A stretch of 64,000 bases of DNA from JANQEU01 sp965242805 (lineage in GTDB: Bacteria > Bacteroidota > Bacteroidia > Cytophagales > Cyclobacteriaceae). Shown here piece after piece: positions 25,945 to 33,933 of the stretch. A program made the position numbers and the translations under genes. The notes below the pieces were generated by a model. It saw nothing but the letters and a program-made list of their open reading frames with translations. It ran no database searches and was not told the origin of the DNA. Positions within the stretch are counted from its first letter, which is position 1. Every line of letters begins with the position of its first letter. Location of the stretch: contig CBDETD010000002.1 of NCBI GenBank assembly GCA_965242805.1, positions 124,001 to 188,000 of the forward strand, read 5' to 3'.

Positions 25945-28900
25945 TCAATCCTAAGCGTAAGAATTTCCCATGGGTCCATTTTTAACTCAGGGGACATAGA
26001 ATCACCTTTTTCCTCCAAAGGACTACTTTGATAGAGCGTAACCGGGATTTCAAACAGCAGATTAACAGTGTTTATTTTATCCGAACTATTGAAAAGTCTG
26101 ATCATTTTGTAATTGTCTTCGCGGCCAGGTTTAAATGAAGTTACAATAATGCTATTCGAACCTTCCAATGTGACAAATGGATTGATCTGTTTACCTCCAG
26201 AAGGAACAACAACCATGGGACTAGAGCGCTCCATTCCTAACTTTTTGGCTACAGCCGGATCAAAAGTTGCGTGAGGGCTAATGGTATGTTTAAATGTAAT
26301 CCTACCTTCCTGATAGGCCTTATAGTTTACAAACCAAAGATTGTTCATCACCCATGCAATAAGTCGCTGCGATGGAACATAATCCTTAAGCCAGGGCCGA
26401 TTTACCATATCGGACATCCAGAACTGGCCATACATATCCCCGATCTCCCAGATAGGTGCGTCTTCTGTAGTTAACGTGACACCGTATTCATCATTCGAAA
26501 CATCGAGGAAGCGTTGTACGGAGTAGAAATTGTTATTAGCCCCTCGCATCTGATTTTCCCCTGGTTCCAAAACCGCCCAGGGTATATCCATTCTTACTTT
26601 GCCATTTTCAACGTTGAAAGGAAAAGTGAACCTCACATTTTCATCCTCTACGACTCTTAACTTGTCGACAGTATTTGTTATACTAAACTGATTGATCCCT
26701 GAACACATTTCTATCAAGGTCCCAATCTCATTAGCGCCTGCACCTTGGGTAGTTACCTTAAGAATGGAATAAAGAGGACCATTTTCAATGATCTCAAATA
26801 CGGGGCTATGTGCTCTCGAAAGATTATCCTTGATCTTCCCTGAGTACCAATAAGTATTAAATCCAAGTGTATCATTGGAGTCAATGAAGTTTACACCCAT
26901 GGACTTGGAAGTAATGGACTTGAAATTTCCTGTATTGGGATCAAGATCGATTGAGATAAAGTCATTTTCGATCTGATTTTCGGAAACCACAACATTACCG
27001 CCCCCTTTGGTATTGCCTTTCTTCAAGATATAAACATTGGATCCGAATCCCGGTACATTGCTGGCAACAAAAACAACTTCACCTGTGCTTAGTTCCTGTG
27101 TTGGCACTGAATTCCCGTTACTATCTGTAATCCGGTTCCCTTTCAGGTTCCAGGTGGGCGGGATCTTCACCAATTCTGTTCTTGACCACGAAAGGGAATT
27201 TATTACCTGTATGCGGTCAACGACTTCAAGGTCGTCTTCTACAGGTTCCAATGCTTTCTCGACCATATTGTTAGCCGTTTCCCGGGCATCCATTGCAAAC
27301 CCTTTTTTCACCTCCCAAAGACTTTTGGTGAACTCAGAATCAGGATCTGATTTACTGATATTGGCGCCCCAGGTGTGTTCTGAAAACAATACCACGTTCT
27401 TCCAGGCCTGATCAAATTCGGTAATAGGAAAAGGTTCATTCTGCAACATGGCCCAAAGTGTCTCCGCTTGAACTAATCTATCAGCGGTGTTTCTGTTGAT
27501 AGAGGTTTCAGTTGCCGAAGAAGAAGCACCATCTTCCCAATACGGTGTAAAGTCACCTTTGGCTTCCGGGATCATATCCTCATATCTTTCAACGAAGTCA
27601 TTCATCATTTTCATGGTTGTGGCAATCTTGAATTTGGGCCACTCGTATTTTTCATTCCATTCCTTGAAGAAATCTGGCATATCGGGATCAGGGGGTCCGT
27701 TGTCATTTCCGATATTATACCTCAGTTGAACAATATCATAGGGATATTTTTGTTGCTCCAGCTCATCAAGGAAATTGAGGATCGGAGCTCCCCCGGCGTG
27801 ACTGATGTTGCCCATCAACCAGGAATGAAACCATGAATAGCCGTGAGAACTCATCCAAAAGAGTATTTTCTCCTTTCCTGATGGAGATTTCCAGTACATA
27901 GGTATGTCTCCCCATGCTTCAAATGTCTTTCCTACCTGGTACCCACCATGGGCCAACTGTGGCATATGATTGGGGCCAATAGAGAAGTATTTAATACCTG
28001 TTTGAGCAAGTGCCGGGACAATTCCCCATGTATAACCAGGAACATCTGTGATCATGGCAGACTCGATTTCAAAGCCATATTCATCCCTTAGCTGTTGAGC
28101 ATGAAGCGTATTCTTAAATAGTTCTTCTTCCCGTTGTAGTCCGGTCAATACGCTACCGTAGAGGCCATCAATTCCTATGACGCCATTATTCACGGCTTCT
28201 ATGAACTTTGCCTTTCTATCGTCTGATACTTGTTTCAGATAGCCATCCAGGACCCAACTGATCTCCGCGTTCCACTTGTATCTGGATCCTTCGGGGTATC
28301 CTGACGTTTTCTCAGCAAGATCTATCGCCATATCGAGATTTCGCCACTGCAATCGGGCCACTTCATCCTGTTCATGGGTAAAACCGATGTCCACATGAGA
28401 GTGTGGTAGAAAATAAACTTCGAATTGTCGTACAGGCTTTAAGGTCACTTGACGGGTCTGAGTTACTCTCTCGTCCAGTTCTATTATAAGATCTGAGGTG
28501 ATCTCACTATTTGTCGGATCTAACATGAGGTATATCTCATTGGGGCCGACATCAATGTCCGTTTCAAGTATTACCTCATTATTGAATGAGAATCTGCAAT
28601 TGGTCGGATCTCCCAGATACGTTAAGTCGACCTTTATACTCTGTTTTGGTCCATTATCAGTTTTGAGTATAGCCGGTTCGGCAAGGACTTCCAGTGACTC
28701 CTGGACAGGATTCTGGATTGCCATCAGATAATCCCTGGGATTGGATCTTTCCTCCTCAAAACGAAGGCGTATTGATTTTCCCCTGTAGTCCCTTGATGGG
28801 ACATTCAGGATCATATAACCGAACAGATCGCCATGTGCCTTGTCGACATGGGTATTGACGAAGGCAAGTTGTACATTATCCTTATTGGTAAACTCCCAAT

Positions 28901-29315
28901 TCGCAAAACTTCCATCCTTGTAGGTCTCAATACTCACAAACTGTGCATCATCAATTAATATATTGAATTTGGAGGGTTCGAGATCACCTTTGGTATTGGC
29001 ATACCCAATGTGGAATATGAATGAAGCTATTTCCTCTTGGTAGTCCGCGGGTAGTTTTTCCGTTGTCAGCTCGAAGAATGGATATTTCCCATTCTCTCCA
29101 AGGTAGAGAACAACATTGCCTGGCTCCAGAAAAGGGAAAAAATCCAATGCGGTTCCATCTACTACTTTATCGAATCCCTGGTAGAATGTTGAAGATCGAA
29201 GTGGCCATGGATCCTTCAATTCGGTAATCTCCTGCGAACTGATAGAGGTAATTACAATGAAGAGGAAACAAATTGAAAGAGATGCTTTTGTTAACTTGTA
29301 ATGAGTAAATACCAT
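25941..29315 (-). CDS. GH38 family alpha-mannosidase
   Basis: A large exported retaining alpha-mannosidase, about 1124 residues from the ATG at 29315. An in-frame ATG at 29342 adds nine residues to the signal peptide. After about 300 residues of beta-rich N-terminal sequence comes the GH38 catalytic core. FLPHSHVDIGF holds the zinc-binding His and Asp, and MITDVPGYTWGI holds the probable nucleophile Asp. SHAGG and NDNGPPDPDMPDF loops follow, then a three-helix segment and long beta-sandwich domains. PHSHxDxG and TDxPGYTW are the subtype of GH38 found in secreted bacterial enzymes. It would remove alpha-linked mannose (or modified mannose) residues. The unknown gene downstream is coupled by a 4-bp overlap. 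Confidence 0.87.
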   Translation of the reverse strand: MVFTHYKLTKASLSICFLFIVITSISSQEITELKDPWPLRSSTFYQGFDKVVDGTALDFFPFLEPGNVVLYLGENGKYPFFELTTEKLPADYQEEIASFIFHIGYANTKGDLEPSKFNILIDDAQFVSIETYKDGSFANWEFTNKDNVQLAFVNTHVDKAHGDLFGYMILNVPSRDYRGKSIRLRFEEERSNPRDYLMAIQNPVQESLEVLAEPAILKTDNGPKQSIKVDLTYLGDPTNCRFSFNNEVILETDIDVGPNEIYLMLDPTNSEITSDLIIELDERVTQTRQVTLKPVRQFEVYFLPHSHVDIGFTHEQDEVARLQWRNLDMAIDLAEKTSGYPEGSRYKWNAEISWVLDGYLKQVSDDRKAKFIEAVNNGVIGIDGLYGSVLTGLQREEELFKNTLHAQQLRDEYGFEIESAMITDVPGYTWGIVPALAQTGIKYFSIGPNHMPQLAHGGYQVGKTFEAWGDIPMYWKSPSGKEKILFWMSSHGYSWFHSWLMGNISHAGGAPILNFLDELEQQKYPYDIVQLRYNIGNDNGPPDPDMPDFFKEWNEKYEWPKFKIATTMKMMNDFVERYEDMIPEAKGDFTPYWEDGASSSATETSINRNTADRLVQAETLWAMLQNEPFPITEFDQAWKNVVLFSEHTWGANISKSDPDSEFTKSLWEVKKGFAMDARETANNMVEKALEPVEDDLEVVDRIQVINSLSWSRTELVKIPPTWNLKGNRITDSNGNSVPTQELSTGEVVFVASNVPGFGSNVYILKKGNTKGGGNVVVSENQIENDFISIDLDPNTGNFKSITSKSMGVNFIDSNDTLGFNTYWYSGKIKDNLSRAHSPVFEIIENGPLYSILKVTTQGAGANEIGTLIEMCSGINQFSITNTVDKLRVVEDENVRFTFPFNVENGKVRMDIPWAVLEPGENQMRGANNNFYSVQRFLDVSNDEYGVTLTTEDAPIWEIGDMYGQFWMSDMVNRPWLKDYVPSQRLIAWVMNNLWFVNYKAYQEGRITFKHTISPHATFDPAVAKKLGMERSSPMVVVPSGGKQINPFVTLEGSNSIIVTSFKPGREDNYKMIRLFNSSDKINTVNLLFEIPVTLYQSSPLEEKGDSMSPELKMDPWEILTLRIE

Positions 29316-31554
29316 GGTTGCCAATACTTTATACAAGTACAAATTATTAATTCCTGTGAACTACTCCATCAGCAAATCCAATATATATCTTGTCTTATTG
29401 GGTTTCATGATGATGTTATTCAGCTGTTCCACACCGACGGACTCCTACTTTAGGATCCGTGTAATTGACAGTCAAACAGGCAGGGGAGTACCCCTGGTGA
29501 AACTGATACCCATGACCCGTAACCAGTACATTACAGATAGCCAGGGATATATTGCATTTTCAGAACCTGGTTTGATGGATCAGGTGGTCTATTTTGTTGT
29601 TGAAAGTGATGGCTATGAAGTACCGATTGGTGCCGATGGAAAAAGAAGTGTATTGTTTAACACGAAACATGGCACAGAGGCAATCCTGAGAATTAGAAGG
29701 AACATCCCTGCGGAAAGACTCTATCGTCTGACCGGACAAGGGATCTATAAAGACAGTGAGATCCTTGGAATTAGCGTTCCAATTCGAAAACCACTTCTCA
29801 ATGCTGGTGTTTTAGGTCAGGATTCTCAACTGGGAGCTATTTACAACGGGAAATACTTTTGGATCTGGGGGGATACTTTTCTGCCGCCAAGGTACATTGG
29901 GAATTTTGCTGTTTCCTCAGCTACTTCTCCATTGGAAGATGATCCCGATAAGGGTATAAACTATACATATTTCATGGATGATAATGGTTATTCCAGATCA
30001 ATGATCGATCCTCAAGGACCGGGTTATATATGGTTTGACTGGCTTATGACTATAAGAAATGGAGGAGAGGAACAACTTCTGGCAAAGTTCGGACGAGTCA
30101 ATGGATACTGGTTAAATGAAGAGCGGGGTATCGCATTGTTCAATGATGATAAAGGGGTTTTCGAAAGAGTGATCCAAACACCAGAGTGGAAAGATGAGTA
30201 TACGACCATGGGACACCCGGTTCCAGTAAAGATCAATGACGATAGCTATTATATTACAACATCGGAATTCAGGTTTTCAATGGTGAAAAGGACCTTCAAC
30301 GATATCACTGATCCTTCAGGTTACCTTTCTTTCAGTTGCTTGAAGGAAGGAAGTCGTTACGATCTGGACAATCTACAGTTGGACAGGGATTCAAATGGAA
30401 AGCTGGTATTCGGGTGGAAATCAGGAACCGATCCTATTGATTTTAAAAGGCAGGAAGAACTGATAAAGGAAGGTCATATTCGTCAGAACGAAGGATGGTT
30501 GCAAATCTCAGATATCCTGACAGGTGAGAGGGAAGTAATAAACAGGGGGTCAATTTTCTGGAATTCATATCGCCAGAAATGGATAATGATTGCCAGTGGA
30601 AATCCTCTGGGAGAAGTATGGTATTCGGAGGCAGATACTCCAGTAGGGCCGTGGGCCTATTCATTGAAAATTGCGGACCATGTTAACGCCTTCTACAATC
30701 CAAAACATCATCCTTATTTTGACAAGGAAGATGGAAAACAAATATACTTTGAAGGAACATATACCAAGGGATGGCGCCCTGAAGCCTCGATTACACCCTA
30801 TTATCACTACAACCAGTTAATGTACACCCTGAGGTTGGATGAAGAAGACGTATTTCTACCTGAACCGGTGTATTATATTGATCCAGGTTTCTCATTCAAA
30901 TCAAAGAAGGAGAATGCCATGATTTCATTTTTTGCTTTTTCGCTGGAGAGAAAAAACGATGAAATGATACCCATTTACATTTCGGAAAACGGAAAATTAA
31001 GCACATATGAAGATGGAAATCAACCTCTATTCTATGCTCTAGGAGAGCCTGAACTTAAAAACGGATTGGTGGGAACTAGCGATAATTTCTTGCGGAATTT
31101 CGAATTGTTTGAAAACTTCTTTAAGGCAGATTTTGATTTTGAAGAACAACTAACCTTCAAATCGAACATGATAGATTTCGAATTGTCTGACTTTATGTTT
31201 TTCAATGATTCTATATCATCGGTTCTAAATGCTTACAACCGGAAATACTTCCTGGAAGGAAGGATTGAAAACGATATGATCCAAGGACGCTGGAAGTCCG
31301 AAAAAGGTAACTATGAAGGAGATTGGGAATCGTATCTTAATACAGAAGTATGGTGGCCGGCTTATTCTAAAAACGTGGTTCCGCTATATGAATTTTTTAA
31401 TGGAACAGAATACCGTTACGGCACAGAAGAATACATGGGACAGGGATGGGAAAGGTCGTCCCAACCAATTTGTTGGGTATGGGCTAATCCATTTGATCAA
31501 TTGATTGTTGATTGGAGCATTGAACCTGATTCATTTATCCCGGCCAGGGATTGA
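29314..31554 (+). CDS. Large lipoprotein with DUF4185-like putative glycosidase domain
   Basis: Up to 746 residues. With the ATG at 29314 the lipobox is MMLFSC (Cys38). An internal GTG at 29356 would give a more usual 24-residue lipoprotein signal and may be the true start. An N-terminal Ig- or carboxypeptidase-regulatory-like domain (about 45-125; FRIRVIDSQTGRGVPLVKL) precedes a propeller-like domain with LGAIYNGKYFWIWGDTFLPP, the same W.(F/W)(G/A/S)DT pattern as the two genes at 19.4-21.8 kb. Its start codon shares the CCATGG site with the ATG of the divergent GH38 gene. It probably acts on glycan at the cell surface. The reaction is unknown. The 3' end overlaps the convergent enolase-like gene by 20 bp. 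Confidence 0.65.
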   Translation: MVANTLYKYKLLIPVNYSISKSNIYLVLLGFMMMLFSCSTPTDSYFRIRVIDSQTGRGVPLVKLIPMTRNQYITDSQGYIAFSEPGLMDQVVYFVVESDGYEVPIGADGKRSVLFNTKHGTEAILRIRRNIPAERLYRLTGQGIYKDSEILGISVPIRKPLLNAGVLGQDSQLGAIYNGKYFWIWGDTFLPPRYIGNFAVSSATSPLEDDPDKGINYTYFMDDNGYSRSMIDPQGPGYIWFDWLMTIRNGGEEQLLAKFGRVNGYWLNEERGIALFNDDKGVFERVIQTPEWKDEYTTMGHPVPVKINDDSYYITTSEFRFSMVKRTFNDITDPSGYLSFSCLKEGSRYDLDNLQLDRDSNGKLVFGWKSGTDPIDFKRQEELIKEGHIRQNEGWLQISDILTGEREVINRGSIFWNSYRQKWIMIASGNPLGEVWYSEADTPVGPWAYSLKIADHVNAFYNPKHHPYFDKEDGKQIYFEGTYTKGWRPEASITPYYHYNQLMYTLRLDEEDVFLPEPVYYIDPGFSFKSKKENAMISFFAFSLERKNDEMIPIYISENGKLSTYEDGNQPLFYALGEPELKNGLVGTSDNFLRNFELFENFFKADFDFEEQLTFKSNMIDFELSDFMFFNDSISSVLNAYNRKYFLEGRIENDMIQGRWKSEKGNYEGDWESYLNTEVWWPAYSKNVVPLYEFFNGTEYRYGTEEYMGQGWERSSQPICWVWANPFDQLIVDWSIEPDSFIPARD

Positions 31555-32800
31555 CTGATAATCCGGTTTCCTTTTCAATTTCAAGTAATCGATTGTATTT
31601 ACTCAATCTTTCAGACTGTGTTATCGATCCGATCTTTATCTGATCTCCCTGCCAACCCACCGCAAGATCAGATAGCCAATTGTCCTCTGTCTCACCGCTA
31701 CGGGCACTTATGGTCACTTGCCAGCCAGCCTTTTTCGCCAGTCTATAAGCCTCGGCGGCTTCTGTGAGTGTTCCAATTTGATTAACCTTCAACAAAAGGG
31801 AATTGGCGGCTTTGAGGTCAATTGCTTTACGAATTCGATCAGGATTGGTGCATAGGAAATCATCACCAAGTATCAGTGATCGTTCCCCTAATGATCCTGT
31901 CAATTGGGTCCAGTTTGACCAGTCCTCTTCTGCCAATGCGTCTTCTACCGAAACAATAGGATATTTGTTTGTCCAGTTTGCCAATTCGGATATCATTTCG
32001 GACGGATCTAGCAACTGACCACCCAGATCATATTGAGAACCATTGTAAAAGTGACTTGATGCTACATCCATTGCAAGACAAATATCTTCTCCAGCTACTA
32101 GCTCAGCGTCCTCTATACTCGTCATGGTGTCATTGAATATATCTTCGATAGCCTTGAAAGGGGGTGCCAACCCACCTTCGTCGGCGGAAAGTGCTCGCAT
32201 TCCATATTTGGCCTGGCAAAGCTTGGAAGCGGATTGGTACACTCTGTAAACTGCATTCAATGAACTCATTATATCGGCTTGAGTAGGCACAACCAGCAAA
32301 TCCTGAATAGGTACCTGCCCACCTGCATGCTTACCTCCGCTAAATAAATTAATGGTTGGACGTGGCAGTATAACTATCTCTTTATCAATAATATAAGAGA
32401 AATATTTATACAAAGGAAGATTCATTTCACTTGCCTTTGCACGAGCAAAGGCAAGTGAAACCGAGAGAATTGTATTGGCACCAAGCTCGGACTTTTGACT
32501 GGTGCCGTCCAACCTTATCAGAGCCTCGTCAAGTTCTCTCTGATCGTAGAATTTTTTACCTGCAAGCGATTGAGCAATTATGTCATTTACATTGGAAACC
32601 GCCGTGAGGCAGCCGTTGCCATCAAATCGGGTGGGATCCATATCCCTTAACTCGTGAGCTTCAGCTTTACCGGTAGATGCTCCTGAAGGAACGGAAGCTT
32701 CTCCATGGACACCCGAGGACAATTGACAATAACATTTAATGGTTGGTTTTCCACGACTGTCAAGAATCTCTATCGCGGAAAGTGAGTTAATCTCGGACAT
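31535..32800 (-). CDS. Enolase paralogue with altered active-site residues
   Basis: A 421-residue protein that aligns by eye along its full length with enolase. The flexible loop VPSGASTG is present, as are H158 (SGGKHAGG), Q166, E208 (ADEGG), metal ligands D245 (AMDVASS), E286 (SVEDALAE) and D313 (LGDDF), base K338 (LLKVNQIGT), R367 and K389 (IKIGSITQSER). Two usual catalytic residues differ: the position of yeast Glu168 is D167, and His373 of the SHRSGETED motif is A366 (SARSGETED). Enolase makes phosphoenolpyruvate from 2-phosphoglycerate. This copy overlaps an APH-type kinase gene by 14 bp and probably handles a related phosphorylated acid. It is unlikely to be the only enolase of the cell. 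Confidence 0.85.
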   Translation of the reverse strand: MSEINSLSAIEILDSRGKPTIKCYCQLSSGVHGEASVPSGASTGKAEAHELRDMDPTRFDGNGCLTAVSNVNDIIAQSLAGKKFYDQRELDEALIRLDGTSQKSELGANTILSVSLAFARAKASEMNLPLYKYFSYIIDKEIVILPRPTINLFSGGKHAGGQVPIQDLLVVPTQADIMSSLNAVYRVYQSASKLCQAKYGMRALSADEGGLAPPFKAIEDIFNDTMTSIEDAELVAGEDICLAMDVASSHFYNGSQYDLGGQLLDPSEMISELANWTNKYPIVSVEDALAEEDWSNWTQLTGSLGERSLILGDDFLCTNPDRIRKAIDLKAANSLLLKVNQIGTLTEAAEAYRLAKKAGWQVTISARSGETEDNWLSDLAVGWQGDQIKIGSITQSERLSKYNRLLEIEKETGLSVNPWPG

Positions 32801-33779
32801 GTAATAAATCCTTTAGCTTTAATACAAACTGATCCATCGTAGGAGGTATTTCTTTTATCAAAGAGAGTCCAATCTTTTCTTGTTTCTTCTGCTCTTCACT
32901 TGTAAGGTACTCTAATGGTGATAACCCTCTTACCCTGGCCAGGAAACATGCAACTGCGTGCCTTATTGCTCTAAATTCTCTTACGGGATCCAACGGATTG
33001 TTGGACTTGTAATGCGAGTAAAATTGTAGGATTCCCTCTATAAACCGAGTACAATACGTCGGGATATGATTTGCCTTACTCATAAGATGAGAAATGAAAA
33101 ACCCAAGATCAAACGTTCCATCGCCAAAATGAGCTACTTCATGATCCAACAGGATCAGTTCATTGTTTTTGACCAGTAGGTTCTTAGGGCTGAAATCACC
33201 GTGAGTGAATGTGAATCTGTCCTGGGATGATTCATCTATTAATTCGTTAATAAAGGTATTTGTTGACGGTATTTGCCTGGAAACTTCGACATAATAGGGA
33301 TCCACTCGAAGACTTTTGAAAAATCTGTCACTGGTCAATAGATCAGGTATTTTCTGTTGACCAGAATGATGAATTGTTCCCAGTATAATTCCTGCTTTCC
33401 CGATAAGTGATTTTTTAGGGCCATTTTCCAGGAACAGACTTTTCAGATTTTTAAAAGGGGTGGGGATACCTTCCATTACCAGGAGGAAATTAGATCTATC
33501 ATCAAATATCAAATTCGCAATGTGGACATGAGGCTGAAGCCATTTCATTGCTTCAGCCTCAAAAAAGATCCTTTCAGGATCACTAAACCAATCTCCTTTT
33601 ACCCTAAGCTTTTCCAGTGCCTGTTTAATAACCCAAGAAGAACCATCTGTGAAGAAAATCTGAACAGTTTTATTGGATACTCCGCCCTTGAGGTTTTCAA
33701 TCTTTATGACATCTTTTACTTGGAGATCCGTAGCATTGACCAGGTAAGATAGTAGTTCATTGTGATCTTCAATGTCCAT
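32787..33779 (-). CDS. APH/choline-kinase-fold small-molecule kinase (MtnK-like)
   Basis: A 330-residue kinase of the aminoglycoside phosphotransferase fold. K52 in SWVIKQAL is the ATP lysine. H193-G-D195 ... N200 (HGDFSPKNLL) is the catalytic Brenner motif, and D212/E214 (LLDHEVAHFGDG) binds metal. The IKQALEKLRVKGDWFSDPER stretch resembles methylthioribose kinase (IKQALP.VR...W), so a small sugar or polyol-like hydroxyl acceptor is plausible. The end of the gene overlaps the enolase-like gene by 14 bp, implying coupled translation and successive steps: phosphorylation, then dehydration. The true substrate is unknown; glycerate or a deoxy-sugar acid are possibilities by inference. Confidence 0.78.
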   Translation of the reverse strand: MDIEDHNELLSYLVNATDLQVKDVIKIENLKGGVSNKTVQIFFTDGSSWVIKQALEKLRVKGDWFSDPERIFFEAEAMKWLQPHVHIANLIFDDRSNFLLVMEGIPTPFKNLKSLFLENGPKKSLIGKAGIILGTIHHSGQQKIPDLLTSDRFFKSLRVDPYYVEVSRQIPSTNTFINELIDESSQDRFTFTHGDFSPKNLLVKNNELILLDHEVAHFGDGTFDLGFFISHLMSKANHIPTYCTRFIEGILQFYSHYKSNNPLDPVREFRAIRHAVACFLARVRGLSPLEYLTSEEQKKQEKIGLSLIKEIPPTMDQFVLKLKDLLHVRD

Positions 33780-33881
33780 ATAAAGTCAAATCAGAGGTCA
33801 GTGATCAAAAAAGAATTTGGAAAGAATCAACAAAATCAAATTATTCTGAATTATCCATGAATCTCGCAATTCTTATTTACA

Positions 33882-33908
33882 AAATCTACAGGTATCATGT
33901 GTAGATTT
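33882..33908. promoter_or_regulatory. Perfect 9-bp inverted repeat upstream of the haloperoxidase-like gene
   Basis: AAATCTACA (33882-33890) and TGTAGATTT (33900-33908) are perfect inverted copies with a 9-bp spacer, in the 154-bp gap between divergent genes. The site is 25 bp before the ATG at 33934, where a repressor could block initiation. It could also serve the divergent kinase/enolase-like pair. Apart from this the gap shows no clear TAnnTTTG element. Confidence 0.4.
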
Positions 33909-33933
33909 ACCTAATGGCTTATTCTTCTGTCAG

